Origin: an uncultured Lachnospiraceae bacterium | GTDB lineage: Bacteria; Bacillota; Clostridia; Lachnospirales; Lachnospiraceae | Assembly: GCA_949287925.1 (NCBI GenBank) | Contig: CASEIR010000006.1 | Coordinates: forward strand, 1-64,000 | Direction: 5' to 3' | DNA length: 64,000 bases | Shown here: positions 10,364 through 19,824 of the stretch, in pieces | How positions within the stretch are numbered: the stretch's first letter is position 1 | How the letters are laid out: each line of letters opens with the position of its first letter | Notes under the pieces: model-generated | Databases searched by the model: none | Told to the model about the DNA's origin: nothing | Seen by the model: only the letters and a program-made list of their open reading frames with translations | Position numbers and translations under genes: made by a program

Positions 10364-11640
10364 AGAAAGAACTGTTTGTAACGAAAAATCAACTGGACCA
10401 TATTGTGGAAAAATATCCGACCCCGTTTCATCTTTATGATGAAAAAGGGATTCGTGCTAATATGAGAGCGTTAAGAGACGCTTTTTCCTGGAATAAAGGA
10501 TTTCGGGAATATTTTGCGGTAAAGGCAACTCCAAATCCGTTCCTGATCCAGATTCTCCGGGAGTATGGCTGCGGCTGCGACTGTTCCTCCATGACGGAAT
10601 TAATGCTCACGGAGGCCGTGGGAGCAAGGGGCGAGGACATCATGTTTTCTTCCAATGATACGCCTGCAGAAGAGTTTGTCTATGCTGACAGGCTTGGGGC
10701 AATTATTAATCTGGATGATATCACGCATATTGAATTCTTGGAACAGGCAATCGGACATATCCCGGAAACTATCAGCTGCCGGTACAATCCGGGCGGACTG
10801 TTTAAGATCAGCAATGATATTATGGATAATCCGGGTGACGCAAAGTATGGAATGACGACAGAGCAGCTGTTTGAAGCTTTTAAAATGCTGAAAGCGAAAG
10901 GAGCAAAAGAATTTGGTATCCATGCATTTCTGGCCAGCAATACGGTAACAAATGATTATTATCCCATGCTTGCAAAGATCTTATTTGAAGTAGCGGTAAA
11001 GCTGAAGAAGGATACAGGAGTCCACATCAAATTCATTAATCTCTCCGGAGGTATAGGTATTCCATACACCCCGGATCAGGAACCGAACGATATCCGGATG
11101 ATCGGAGACGGCGTTCGGAGGGTTTATGAAGAAGTATTGATTCCTGCGGGAATGGGGGATGTGGAGATTTATACGGAACTGGGAAGATTTATGATGGGGC
11201 CGTATGGCTGTCTGGTAACAAGAGCGATTCATGAAAAACATACACACAAAGAATATGTGGGAGTAGACGCCTGCGCTGTAAATCTGATGCGCCCGGCTAT
11301 GTACGGGGCTTATCATCATATTACGGTTGCGGGAAAGGAAGAGGAGCCCTGTGATCACAAATATGATATCGTGGGATCGCTGTGTGAAAATAACGATAAG
11401 TTTGCCATTGACCGTATGCTTCCGAAAATTGACAAGGGAGATTTTCTTGTGATTCATGATACGGGCGCTCACGGATTTTCAATGGGGTATAATTATAATG
11501 GCAAATTGAAATCGGCGGAGCTGCTCCTTCAGGAAGACGGAAATGTGAAATTGATCCGGAGAGCAGAGACGCCCGCAGATTATTTTGCTACGTTTGATTG
11601 TTTTGAAATTGGAGACAAATTAAAAAAGACCGGCCTGTAA
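10360..11640 (+). CDS. lysA: Diaminopimelate decarboxylase family protein
   Basis: A PLP enzyme of the alanine racemase-like fold, 426 residues, expected to decarboxylate meso-diaminopimelate to L-lysine. FAVKATPNP (about residue 48) carries the PLP lysine, LSGGIG (about 230) resembles the phosphate-binding loop, and GSLCENNDKFA (about 340) is the substrate-site Cys-Glu motif. The enzyme is somewhat divergent from Bacillus LysA, so a related decarboxylase activity is possible. It overlaps the upstream regulator gene by four bases and ends at a terminator. Confidence 0.85.
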   Translation: MKKELFVTKNQLDHIVEKYPTPFHLYDEKGIRANMRALRDAFSWNKGFREYFAVKATPNPFLIQILREYGCGCDCSSMTELMLTEAVGARGEDIMFSSNDTPAEEFVYADRLGAIINLDDITHIEFLEQAIGHIPETISCRYNPGGLFKISNDIMDNPGDAKYGMTTEQLFEAFKMLKAKGAKEFGIHAFLASNTVTNDYYPMLAKILFEVAVKLKKDTGVHIKFINLSGGIGIPYTPDQEPNDIRMIGDGVRRVYEEVLIPAGMGDVEIYTELGRFMMGPYGCLVTRAIHEKHTHKEYVGVDACAVNLMRPAMYGAYHHITVAGKEEEPCDHKYDIVGSLCENNDKFAIDRMLPKIDKGDFLVIHDTGAHGFSMGYNYNGKLKSAELLLQEDGNVKLIRRAETPADYFATFDCFEIGDKLKKTGL

Positions 11641-11655
11641 AGGCGGTCTTTTTTA
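11622..11655 (+). terminator. Terminator of lysA
   Basis: AAAAAAGACCGGCCT and AGGCGGTCTTTTTT pair with one bulge and overlap the last codons of lysA. Confidence 0.8.
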
Positions 11656-11716
11656 TGCTGGAGGAAATACGGATACGAACGCTCAGTAATGCCATCTTAA
11701 ATTGAATTGTTGTCAC

Positions 11717-11750
11717 AAAAAGGGAGTTCCTTAACAGAACTCCCTTTCTT
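11717..11750 (-). terminator. Terminator of tRNA-Leu
   Basis: On the minus strand AAAGGGAGTTC and GAACTCCCTTT form a stem followed by T residues directly after the tRNA. Confidence 0.8.
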
Positions 11751-11752
11751 CA

Positions 11753-11835
11753 TGCGGATGGTGGGACTTGAACCCACACGAGATTGCTCCCGCAAGATTT
11801 TGAGTCTTGTGCGTCTGCCATTCCGCCACATCCGC
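11753..11835 (-). tRNA. tRNA-Leu (anticodon CAA)
   Basis: An 83-nt type II tRNA. The acceptor stem pairs GCGGATG with CATCCGC, with discriminator A at 11753. The anticodon stem CAAGA/TCTTG holds loop CTCAAAA, giving anticodon CAA (codon UUG). A long variable arm is present, and the T-loop reads GGGTTCAAGTCCC. The 3' CCA is not encoded. Confidence 0.95.
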
Positions 11836-11862
11836 ATAATGCTGTACTTCACAACAATAGAA

Positions 11863-11891
11863 ATTATACCTTCTTATTTCACGAATGTCAA
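11863..11891 (-). promoter_or_regulatory. Promoter of tRNA-Leu
   Basis: On the minus strand TTGACA (11886-11891), 17 bases, TATAAT (11863-11868): a perfect consensus promoter, as expected for a strongly expressed tRNA. Confidence 0.9.
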
Positions 11892-11977
11892 TGATTTTTT
11901 TGTATGAACTTATTCTTTTAAAAATACGGGTTTTGGTGTATAGTAAAAGATAGTTCAATTTAAGATGGAGAATAAAT

Positions 11978-14593
11978 ATGAGTGAGAAGATTGTATTAAT
12001 AGACGGACACAGTATTTTAAACCGTGCTTTCTATGGTCTGCCGGATCTCACAAATGCAGAAGGTTTTCACACCAATGCAATTTATGGCTTTTTAATGATC
12101 CTGTTTAAGATACTGGAAGAAGAACGTCCACAATATCTGACAGTGGCTTTTGACGTACATGCCCCCACTTTCCGGCATAAGATGTATGCGGATTACAAAG
12201 GTACAAGAAAGCCGATGGCTGAAGAACTACGTCAGCAGGTCCCGGTCATGAAAGAAGTGCTGCGCGCCATGCATATAAAGACGATAGAATGTGAGGGGCT
12301 GGAGGCGGATGACCTGATCGGGACGCTGGCCCACCGATGTGAATCGGAAGGAATCGAAGTGTCTGTGATTTCCGGGGACCGGGATCTTTTACAGCTTGCA
12401 ACCGGACATATAAAGATACGGATTCCAAAGACAAGACAGGGAAAAACAGAAGTAGAGGATTATTATGCAAAAGATGTGGCCGACCGTTATCAGGTTACAC
12501 CGGAGGAATTTATAGATCTGAAAGCTCTGATGGGCGATACTTCCGATAATATTCCTGGAGTTCCGGGTATCGGGGAGAAGACGGCAACTAAAATTATAGC
12601 CGAATACCATTCTATTGAAAACGCATATGCCCATGTGGATGAAATCAAACCGCCCAGGGCGTCCAATGCGCTCCGCGGGCACTGGGATCTTGCGGTTATG
12701 AGTAAAGAACTTGCCACAATTGACCAGAATGCAGAATTCCCATTTGAAATAGAAGATGCAAAGCTGGGAGAGATTTACACAGAAGAGGCATACATGTATT
12801 TTCAGAAGCTGCAGTTTAAAAATCTGTTGTCAAGATTTCAGATAACTGCACCTGCCAACCAGATTGAAGACAATTTCCGGGAAATAACAACTAAAGAAGC
12901 GGCGAAAGAGATTTTAGAAAAGGCAATGAGCGCAAAGAATGTCGGTGCCTGTGTGTTTAAAGATACGGAGTCAGTACTGCCATTGTTTGCCGGTGAGGCA
13001 GCCGTAGGCGGAATCGGTATCAGCTTTTCGCAGACGGATCACTACTGTATCCGGACTGGCCAGAATCTGACGGCTGAATGGCTTCTGGAACAGCTGTCTT
13101 GTGTAGCTGCGCATGCGGAGCGTTTTTCTGTGTTTGATCTGAAGCGGAATCTGGAGTATCTGAAGAGCATACGTCCGGGAAACTGCATAGACATAAAAGT
13201 GGCGGCTTATTTGCTGAATCCGTTGAAGAGTGATTATTCTTACGAGGATGTGGCAAGAGAATATCTGAATCTAATGATCGAAGAAAAATCGGAGCTCTAT
13301 GTAAAAATATGTTATGAAGCTTTTACCGCATATACGGCACCGGATATCATATTGAAGCGGCTGGAAGATACGGGAATGAAAGAATTGTTCCTGAATATTG
13401 AGATGCCGCTGGTATTTACGCTTTACGATATGGAACAGAACGGCGTAAAAATTGATGCAAAAGCCCTGAAAGAATACGGGGGTAAACTGGCGGGGCATAT
13501 TGAAGAACTGGAGCAGCGTATTTATACTATGGCTGGAGAAGCGTTTAATATAAATTCTCCGAAACAGCTTGGAGTTATATTGTTTGAGAAACTAAAACTT
13601 CCAGGAGGCAAAAAAACGAAGACCGGATATTCAACGGCAGCGGATGTGCTGGAGAAACTTGCACCGGAACATCCGATTGTGGCGCAGATTCTGGAATACA
13701 GACAGTATACAAAACTCAAATCTACTTATGCAGATGGACTCGCAAACTATATTGCGGATGACGGACGGATCCACGGAACTTTCAATCAGACTATAACGGC
13801 TACCGGGCGAATCAGCAGTACAGAGCCAAATCTGCAGAATATACCGGTGCGGACAGAGCTTGGAAGAATGATTCGGAAAGTGTTTGTACCGGAAAAAGGG
13901 TATACATTTTTGGATGCGGACTATTCCCAGATTGAACTACGGGTACTTGCACATTGTTCCGGTGACCAGCATTTGATCGAGGCATACAAGGAAGCCAGCG
14001 ACATACACCGCATCACGGCGTCGCAGGTTTTTCATGTGCCTTTTGATGAAGTGACGGATCAGCAGAGAAGAAACGCAAAGGCAGTCAACTTTGGCATTGT
14101 ATATGGAATCAGTTCTTTTGGATTGAGCCAGGACCTGAGTATTACCCGGAAGGAAGCAGCCCGTTATATTGCGGATTATTTTGCCACATATCCGGGAATC
14201 AAAGAATTTCTGGATCAGGCGGTACTGCAGGCTCGTGAACAGGGATATTCGGTTACGTTGTTTGGAAGAAGAAGACCGGTTCCTGAGCTGAAATCGGGAA
14301 ACTTTCAGCAACGTTCTTTTGGAGAACGAGTGGCAATGAATTCCCCGATACAGGGAGCTGCGGCGGATATTATTAAGATTGCAATGATTGGAGTAAACCG
14401 GCGGCTGAAAGAAGGGAATTACAGGTCAAGACTGGTTCTTCAGGTTCACGATGAACTGTTGATAGAAACATATCTTCCGGAACTGGAAGACGTAAGGAAG
14501 ATATTAAAGGAAGAGATGGAACACGCGGCCACGCTGAAAGTTCCACTTGAGATAGATATGCATACAGGAGATAATTGGTACGAAGCGAAGTAG
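11978..14593 (+). CDS. polA: DNA polymerase I
   Basis: An 871-residue repair and Okazaki-fragment polymerase. Residues 1-290 form the 5' nuclease domain (IDGHSILNRAFYG at the start, GDTSDNIPGVPGIGEKTA near 190). A central region at about 300-470 corresponds to the 3'-5' exonuclease fold and appears degenerate, as in many Firmicutes. The polymerase domain carries motif A (DADYSQIELRVLAH, about 650), motif B (RRNAKAVNFGIVYG, about 695) and motif C (QVHDELLIE, about 830). GGAG lies seven bases before the ATG. It leads a probable operon with coaE, yycJ and degV. A TATAGT box at 11939 is a possible -10 but lacks a good -35. Confidence 0.97.
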   Translation: MSEKIVLIDGHSILNRAFYGLPDLTNAEGFHTNAIYGFLMILFKILEEERPQYLTVAFDVHAPTFRHKMYADYKGTRKPMAEELRQQVPVMKEVLRAMHIKTIECEGLEADDLIGTLAHRCESEGIEVSVISGDRDLLQLATGHIKIRIPKTRQGKTEVEDYYAKDVADRYQVTPEEFIDLKALMGDTSDNIPGVPGIGEKTATKIIAEYHSIENAYAHVDEIKPPRASNALRGHWDLAVMSKELATIDQNAEFPFEIEDAKLGEIYTEEAYMYFQKLQFKNLLSRFQITAPANQIEDNFREITTKEAAKEILEKAMSAKNVGACVFKDTESVLPLFAGEAAVGGIGISFSQTDHYCIRTGQNLTAEWLLEQLSCVAAHAERFSVFDLKRNLEYLKSIRPGNCIDIKVAAYLLNPLKSDYSYEDVAREYLNLMIEEKSELYVKICYEAFTAYTAPDIILKRLEDTGMKELFLNIEMPLVFTLYDMEQNGVKIDAKALKEYGGKLAGHIEELEQRIYTMAGEAFNINSPKQLGVILFEKLKLPGGKKTKTGYSTAADVLEKLAPEHPIVAQILEYRQYTKLKSTYADGLANYIADDGRIHGTFNQTITATGRISSTEPNLQNIPVRTELGRMIRKVFVPEKGYTFLDADYSQIELRVLAHCSGDQHLIEAYKEASDIHRITASQVFHVPFDEVTDQQRRNAKAVNFGIVYGISSFGLSQDLSITRKEAARYIADYFATYPGIKEFLDQAVLQAREQGYSVTLFGRRRPVPELKSGNFQQRSFGERVAMNSPIQGAAADIIKIAMIGVNRRLKEGNYRSRLVLQVHDELLIETYLPELEDVRKILKEEMEHAATLKVPLEIDMHTGDNWYEAK

Positions 14594-14603
14594 AGGTGTA
14601 AAG

Positions 14604-15194
14604 ATGAAGATAATTGGACTTACCGGCGGCGTAGGCTCAGGAAAAACACAGATACTCGGCTATCTGAACAGCAAGTACGGGGCAACGATCTGCCAGACAG
14701 ATGAAATTGGAAAAAAACTTCAGAAAAAAGGAGCAATATGTTATAAAAATATTGTTGAACATTTTGGAGAAGATATTCTGGATGAAAAAGGAGAATTGGA
14801 CAGAGAAAAGCTTGCCAGCATTGTCTTCCAGAATGCAGAAGAGCTGGCAGTTCTGAATAATATGGTTCATCCGGCAGTAAAGGAAGAGGTCCGCAGGATC
14901 ATCGCGAAAGAGGAACGGAAGAATACGAATCTTCTGATTGTAGAATCTGCGCTTCTGATCGAAGACCATTATGAGGAAATCTGCGATGAGCTATGGTATG
15001 TTTATGTAAAAAATGACGTGCGTAAAAAGAGACTGATCTATTCCAGAGGCTATGAGCCGGCGAAAGTGGACAGTATTATTGCTGCGCAACCGCATAAAGA
15101 CACCTATATGAAGCACTGTGACAGAGTGATTGATAACAATGGTGTTTTCGCGGAAACTCAGATTCAGCTTGACCGGATTGTTGCGGATTTATAA
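14604..15194 (+). CDS. coaE: Dephospho-CoA kinase
   Basis: Phosphorylates dephospho-CoA in the final step of coenzyme A synthesis. The 196-residue protein begins with the P-loop GLTGGVGSGKTQIL, and the family QTDEIGKK, VHPAVK and LLIVESALLIE segments follow. It starts 10 bases after polA, an arrangement common in Firmicutes. Confidence 0.95.
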   Translation: MKIIGLTGGVGSGKTQILGYLNSKYGATICQTDEIGKKLQKKGAICYKNIVEHFGEDILDEKGELDREKLASIVFQNAEELAVLNNMVHPAVKEEVRRIIAKEERKNTNLLIVESALLIEDHYEEICDELWYVYVKNDVRKKRLIYSRGYEPAKVDSIIAAQPHKDTYMKHCDRVIDNNGVFAETQIQLDRIVADL

Positions 15195-15212
15195 GAAAGG
15201 CAGACAAAACCT

Positions 15213-16010
15213 ATGAGATTATGCAGTATAGCAAGCGGAAGCAGCGGGAATTGTATCTATGTTGGAGATGACCAGACACACCTTTTGGTAGACACGGGCA
15301 TCAGCAAAAAAAGAATAGAAGAAGGCCTTCATGAGCTTGGAATCCAGGGAAGCGAACTGAAAGGAATCCTGATCACACATGAACATGTGGACCATATCCA
15401 GGGACTGGGAGTGTTCAGCAGGAAATATGAGATACCTGTCTATGCAACAAAAGGCACGATCGAAGGGATTCGGGCACAGGGCAGCCTTGGGAAATTACCC
15501 GAAGGGCTTCTGCATGAAGTGGAACTGGATCAGGGATTCAAACTGGGGACGATGAATATCTGCCCGTTTTCTATTTCCCATGATGCCAGACAGCCGTCCG
15601 GATATCGGATCGGGAATGCGAAAAAGACTGTTGCCGTGGCCACCGATCTCGGGAAATATGATTCCTATACAGTAGAAAATCTGCAGAATCTGAATGCAGT
15701 TGTACTGGAGGCTAATCACGATATCCATATGCTGGAGGTTGGGCCTTATCCGTATGTATTAAAACGCAGAGTCATGGGAGATAAAGGACATCTTTCAAAT
15801 GAGTTGACAGGGCGGCTTCTTTGTGATATCTTGCATGATGATCTTCAATATGTGATACTGGGACATCTGAGCAAAGAAAATAATTACGAAGAGCTGGCAT
15901 ATGAAACGGTAAAACTGGAAGTCAGCATCGGAGACAACCCTTACAAAGGCGAAGATATTCCTATGATGGTAGCGCAAAGAGATCGTGTTTCAGAGATTAT
16001 TACTTTGTAA
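15213..16010 (+). CDS. MBL-fold metallohydrolase, YycJ/WalJ-like
   Basis: A 265-residue metallo-beta-lactamase fold enzyme. The metal-binding motif ITHEHVDHIQG lies near residue 55, and GSSGNCIYVG at the start is typical of the YycJ group. YycJ-type proteins have 5'-3' exonuclease activity linked to mismatch repair in Bacillus, which would suit its position after polA. This copy is away from walRK. AGAAAGGCAG precedes the ATG by a short distance. Confidence 0.85.
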   Translation: MRLCSIASGSSGNCIYVGDDQTHLLVDTGISKKRIEEGLHELGIQGSELKGILITHEHVDHIQGLGVFSRKYEIPVYATKGTIEGIRAQGSLGKLPEGLLHEVELDQGFKLGTMNICPFSISHDARQPSGYRIGNAKKTVAVATDLGKYDSYTVENLQNLNAVVLEANHDIHMLEVGPYPYVLKRRVMGDKGHLSNELTGRLLCDILHDDLQYVILGHLSKENNYEELAYETVKLEVSIGDNPYKGEDIPMMVAQRDRVSEIITL

Positions 16011-16032
16011 AACATGAAGAAAGGATATTTAT

Positions 16033-16890
16033 ATGGGTAAGATAGCAATCGTAACTGACAGTAACAGTGGGATTACACAGATGGAAGCTGAAAAGCTGGG
16101 AATCCGTGTCGTGCCTATGCCGTTTTATATTAATGGGGAATTATATTATGAAGACATCACTCTGACGCAGGAGGAGTTCTATAGAAGTCTCAGCGAAGAT
16201 GCGGACATATCTACTTCCCAGCCCTCACCGGGTGATGTTATGGAACTGTGGGAAGAACTTCTGAATGAATATGACGAGATTGTCCACATACCGATGTCCA
16301 GTGGCCTGAGCAGCACCTGTGAGACAGCAATCGTTCTGGCAAAGGAATTTGACGGAAAGGTGCATGTGGTGGACAACCAGAGAATCTCCGTAACCCAGAG
16401 ACAGTCTGTCATGGATGCCATCTGGATGCGGGATCAGGGGATGTCGGCCGGGCAGATTGTGGAAGTTCTTATGCGTGAAAAGATGGAATCCAGTATTTAC
16501 ATTACAGTAGATACTTTAAAATATCTGAAAAAGGGCGGAAGAATTACACCTACTGCCGCGGCTCTTGGAACTGTTCTGAATTTGAAGCCGGTCCTGCAGA
16601 TTCAGGGGGCAAAATTGGATGCGTTTGCCAAGGTGCGTGGATGGAAGGCTGCCAAGAAGACGATGCTGGATGCAATTGAAAAAGATATAAAAGAACGGTT
16701 TTCCGGAAAAGAAATCCATCTTGAAATAGCATATACCTGTACAGAAGAGGCCGCTGAGGAGTGGAAAAAAGAAGTGTCGGAAAGACTTCCGGGGTATGAG
16801 ATCCACATGGATAAATTATCCTTGAGTGTTGCCTGTCATATCGGTGCAGGTTCCATGGCAGTTGCCTGCAGTAAAAAAATAGAAGTCTAA
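16033..16890 (+). CDS. DegV family fatty-acid-binding protein
   Basis: A 285-residue DegV-fold protein. The start KIAIVTDSNSGI, the STSQPSPGDV motif (about residue 60) and PMSSGLSST (about 95) are the family's fatty-acid head-group contacts. DegV (FakB-like) proteins present exogenous fatty acids to the FakA kinase; no fakA is in the window. It is the last gene of the polA transcript unit and is followed by a strong terminator. Confidence 0.9.
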   Translation: MGKIAIVTDSNSGITQMEAEKLGIRVVPMPFYINGELYYEDITLTQEEFYRSLSEDADISTSQPSPGDVMELWEELLNEYDEIVHIPMSSGLSSTCETAIVLAKEFDGKVHVVDNQRISVTQRQSVMDAIWMRDQGMSAGQIVEVLMREKMESSIYITVDTLKYLKKGGRITPTAAALGTVLNLKPVLQIQGAKLDAFAKVRGWKAAKKTMLDAIEKDIKERFSGKEIHLEIAYTCTEEAAEEWKKEVSERLPGYEIHMDKLSLSVACHIGAGSMAVACSKKIEV

Positions 16891-16930
16891 AAAATCCCGG
16901 GGATCACGGACAGGATCCCTGGGATTTTTT
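16890..16930. terminator. Bidirectional terminator between degV and tmcAL
   Basis: AAAAATCCCGGGGATC (16890-16905) pairs with GATCCCTGGGATTTTTT (16914-16930) and has A and T runs on both sides. Confidence 0.85.
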
Positions 16931-16939
16931 TCTGTAAGA

Positions 16940-18223
16940 TCAGACACGTTTGATCTGTTGCTGGTACTCGCTTATAAACGGCATTTTAAATTTATCGGTA
17001 AGCACGCTTTCATAAAGATCAGCCGCGAATATATCCTGTTCCAGCATCCGCAGCGCAGCATCCGAAAGAGAATCTGTCTGTGTGATTTTAGTGAGCAGAG
17101 GAATGGATGAAGAACGTTTTATCTGTGACATAAGTCTGACGCTGTTTTTTTGAAATCCCAATACACGTGCATACTGACAGCGTCCGTCTGCTTCATACTG
17201 CTGAAGATCTGCAGTTCGGATATTCAGCAGTATGTGGAACAGGCATCTGCAGATTCTGGAATACGTCATATCTTTCGTTTTGAGCAGGTCACAGAATTGT
17301 TCGAATGTAATATAATCGTTCAGATGATTCATGATCCGGTTTGCAAGTTCTTCCGTGACGTCCATGTATTTTACCAAAGACTCCCGGGATTCTGTCATAA
17401 GTTTGTATTTTACAGGAAGAGAAAAGTCATTGGAATATACCGGATACCGGACGCGGTGCGTTTCTTCCAGCAGACGGATGCAGGAAGGAGGCACCTGGCT
17501 TTCCAGGCGTGTCAGGACTTCAGACAAGCCTGGTTCGTCAAACACACCTTCCTTCTCCAGGCGGACTGCATTGCCGGTATAAGCCAGGAGTTTACGGATT
17601 GCAGAAGCAGAACTGTAAGTATCTGTAAGCTCTTGGTCGTGATAACTGGAATCCTTTCTGCGTATGGTGTAGATTCCCATAGGACTTTTGCGCAGATACA
17701 GCGCTTTTATATATTCAATTCCCAGAATGTTATTTGGCTGTTCCAGAATATTTTCTATGGATGGATCCTTAAAAAAAGCTTTCAAGGCCATCTGGCGGGC
17801 TCGTGGAAAAGAATTGCCCTGCCGGAGCGCTTCCTGTAAAGAGAAACGGTATTCTTCCGGTTCATCAGCTACCACTTTAGCAATGCTGTGTAAAAGATGA
17901 TAATCGCCGCATTCACTGCCAAAACAGATGGAGTCAACGCAGCCCAGGTTTTCAAGAAGGGAGACGGCGCCGGCCGCAAAATATTCGGCGCTTCCCGTTG
18001 CATAACAGACCGGCAGTTCAATGATCAGGGATGCCCCTGCTTTTAGTGCAACTTCCGCGCGAAGGTGCTTTGGCATAATGGCAGGCGCCCCTCTTTGCAC
18101 ATAATTACCGCTCATCACAACGATAGCTGCATCTGCATTAGATACTTCTTTTGCTTTCTGTATGTGATAAAGATGTCCGTTGTGAAATGGGTTGTATTCC
18201 GCAATCAGTCCGACGATTTTCAT
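16940..18223 (-). CDS. tmcAL: tRNA(Met) cytidine acetate ligase (YlbM)
   Basis: A 427-residue nucleotidyltransferase-fold protein. GLIAEYNPFHNGHLYHI at the N-terminus is the adenylate-forming motif, and VVMSGNYVQRGAPA follows. The family activates acetate with ATP to make N4-acetylcytidine at the wobble position of elongator tRNA-Met. The start at 18223 was chosen because AAGGAG lies eight bases upstream; the longer in-frame extension has no such site. It runs divergently from mgtE, and the two start regions are only 84 bases apart. Confidence 0.92.
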   Translation of the reverse strand: MKIVGLIAEYNPFHNGHLYHIQKAKEVSNADAAIVVMSGNYVQRGAPAIMPKHLRAEVALKAGASLIIELPVCYATGSAEYFAAGAVSLLENLGCVDSICFGSECGDYHLLHSIAKVVADEPEEYRFSLQEALRQGNSFPRARQMALKAFFKDPSIENILEQPNNILGIEYIKALYLRKSPMGIYTIRRKDSSYHDQELTDTYSSASAIRKLLAYTGNAVRLEKEGVFDEPGLSEVLTRLESQVPPSCIRLLEETHRVRYPVYSNDFSLPVKYKLMTESRESLVKYMDVTEELANRIMNHLNDYITFEQFCDLLKTKDMTYSRICRCLFHILLNIRTADLQQYEADGRCQYARVLGFQKNSVRLMSQIKRSSSIPLLTKITQTDSLSDAALRMLEQDIFAADLYESVLTDKFKMPFISEYQQQIKRV

Positions 18224-18233
18224 GAGATTCTCC

Positions 18234-18262
18234 TTGTATATCTTTTTGAAATTGATTATACT
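18234..18262 (+). promoter_or_regulatory. Probable promoter of mgtE
   Basis: TTGTAT (18234-18239), 17 bases, TATACT (18257-18262). Its -35 overlaps the ribosome-binding site of the divergent tmcAL gene. Confidence 0.5.
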
Positions 18263-18307
18263 ATAGAAAGATTGGGCGTGCAAGAAGCCGGGAGGGAGGT
18301 TGTTTTC

Positions 18308-19747
18308 ATGAGCGTGAGCGGATTGGAAGAGGAATCCAGAGAGAATGATTCTTCTAATACTCCTGTAGACGAAGAATCAGAACGGGATTATCTGGAAGAG
18401 CGGGAAGAACTGACAGAAGAACGGATCCTGGACATGCTGGAAAACCGCTGTTATAAGGAATTAAAAGAAGAACTGGAAAACAACATGTACCCGGTTGATC
18501 TGGCCGATATTCTTGAAGAATTTGACCAGAAGCATCTTGTCATGGTATTTAGGCTTCTGGCGAAAGAAGAAGCCGCAGAAACATTTACTTATATGAACAG
18601 TGATCTTCGGGAACTTCTGATTAACGCACTGACAGACTCCGAGCTGGAAGAAGTCATGGAAGAGATGTACCTGGACGATACGGTGGATGTGCTGGAGGAG
18701 ATGCCGGCTAATGTGGTAGACCGTCTGTTGATGGTAACCGATGAAGAGACAAGGGTGCAGATCAACCAGCTTCTCCAATACCCGGAAGACAGTGCCGGAA
18801 GTGTCATGAACGTGGATTATATTGCGGTTCGGAAAGAAATGACTGTGGCTGAATCCATCTTGAAGATCCGACAGGTAGGACTGAATAAGGAGACCATTTA
18901 TACTATATATGTTACAGAAAAACGGAAGCTGATCGGCTATGTCGATGTTAAAGAACTGTTGACGACCAGTGAATCGAAAACCATAGAGGAGATTATGGAA
19001 ACGAATATTCTCTATGCACACACGACGGATGATCAGGAGGATGTGGCGAAAACGATCAATAAGTACGGCTTGATCGCGCTTCCTATTCTGGATCACGAAA
19101 ACTGCATGGTAGGTATTGTAACCGTTGATGACGCGATGGCTGTTCTGCAGGAAGAGACAACAGAGGATATCAGTATTATGGCCGGTGTCAGCCCCAATGA
19201 AGATTCTTATTTTGGCACCACCGTATTGGAACATGTAAAAAACAGGATCCCCTGGCTTATGTTTCTGATGTTGTCCGCTACAATTACACAGATGATCATG
19301 AACAGTTATGAAGAGGCATTGGCAGTCATGCCACAGCTGGCCGGTTTTATCCCTATGCTGACCGGTACGGGAGGAAACTGCGGTTCTCAGAGTTCCACGC
19401 TGGTAATCCGCGGACTTGCGGTAGAAGAGATTGAGTTCAGTGATCTGTTGAAGGTAATCTGGAAAGAAGTCCGTATCGCCGTGTGTATCAGTATTATACT
19501 GGCCGTTGTCAACGGAATCCGTATTATTTTGATGGGACAGGGGAATGGACTGATGGCGGTGACTATCGGACTGACGATGGCGTGCACGGTAGTGATCGCA
19601 AAAATTGTCGGATGTTCGCTTCCGTTGCTTGCTAAGCGGATAGGGCTGGATCCTGCAATCATGGCCACTCCGCTGATCTCTACATTGGTGGATATCAGTA
19701 CAATCAGCGTATATTTTGCGATTGTAAGTACTGTGTTCCGCTTGTAG
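18308..19747 (+). CDS. mgtE: Magnesium transporter MgtE
   Basis: A 479-residue Mg2+ channel. An acidic N-terminal extension leads into the MgtE_N helical domain (about 40-160). Two CBS domains follow (about 170-290), then a C-terminal membrane domain with MPQLAGFIPMLTGTGGNCGSQ (about 345) and the conserved pore motif TPLISTLVDISTISVYF near the end. The start at 18308 has GGGAGGAGG-like sequence (18291-18299) upstream; a longer frame overlapping tmcAL has none. No M-box riboswitch fits in the short leader. The Mg2+-sensing N and CBS domains probably gate the channel. Confidence 0.95.
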   Translation: MSVSGLEEESRENDSSNTPVDEESERDYLEEREELTEERILDMLENRCYKELKEELENNMYPVDLADILEEFDQKHLVMVFRLLAKEEAAETFTYMNSDLRELLINALTDSELEEVMEEMYLDDTVDVLEEMPANVVDRLLMVTDEETRVQINQLLQYPEDSAGSVMNVDYIAVRKEMTVAESILKIRQVGLNKETIYTIYVTEKRKLIGYVDVKELLTTSESKTIEEIMETNILYAHTTDDQEDVAKTINKYGLIALPILDHENCMVGIVTVDDAMAVLQEETTEDISIMAGVSPNEDSYFGTTVLEHVKNRIPWLMFLMLSATITQMIMNSYEEALAVMPQLAGFIPMLTGTGGNCGSQSSTLVIRGLAVEEIEFSDLLKVIWKEVRIAVCISIILAVVNGIRIILMGQGNGLMAVTIGLTMACTVVIAKIVGCSLPLLAKRIGLDPAIMATPLISTLVDISTISVYFAIVSTVFRL

Positions 19748-19795
19748 AAATATGTATGAAGCATTGTACACAAAAATAGACATAAGAAACCAAGA

Positions 19796-19824
19796 AGAGA
19801 CCTTGTCCGCAAGGTCTCTTTGTA
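19796..19824 (+). terminator. Terminator of mgtE
   Basis: AGAGACCTTG (19796-19805) pairs with CAAGGTCTCT (19810-19819), followed by TTTGT. Confidence 0.75.

Larger units (their letters stand above)
11692..11968. repeat. 15-bp perfect inverted repeat flanking tRNA-Leu
   Basis: CCATCTTAAATTGAA (11692-11706) is the exact reverse complement of TTCAATTTAAGATGG (11954-11968). The pair encloses the tRNA-Leu gene, its promoter and its terminator. The right copy overlaps the GG of the polA ribosome-binding site. Purpose unknown. Confidence 0.7.

Noticed and set aside
18224..18307. M-box magnesium riboswitch before mgtE
   Set aside because: The leader is under 50 bases after the proposed promoter, too short for an M-box.
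18461..19783. Long minus-strand open frame (440 codons) opposite mgtE
   Set aside because: It mirrors mgtE, has low-complexity His/Gln/Arg-rich sequence and no ribosome-binding site; it is a shadow.
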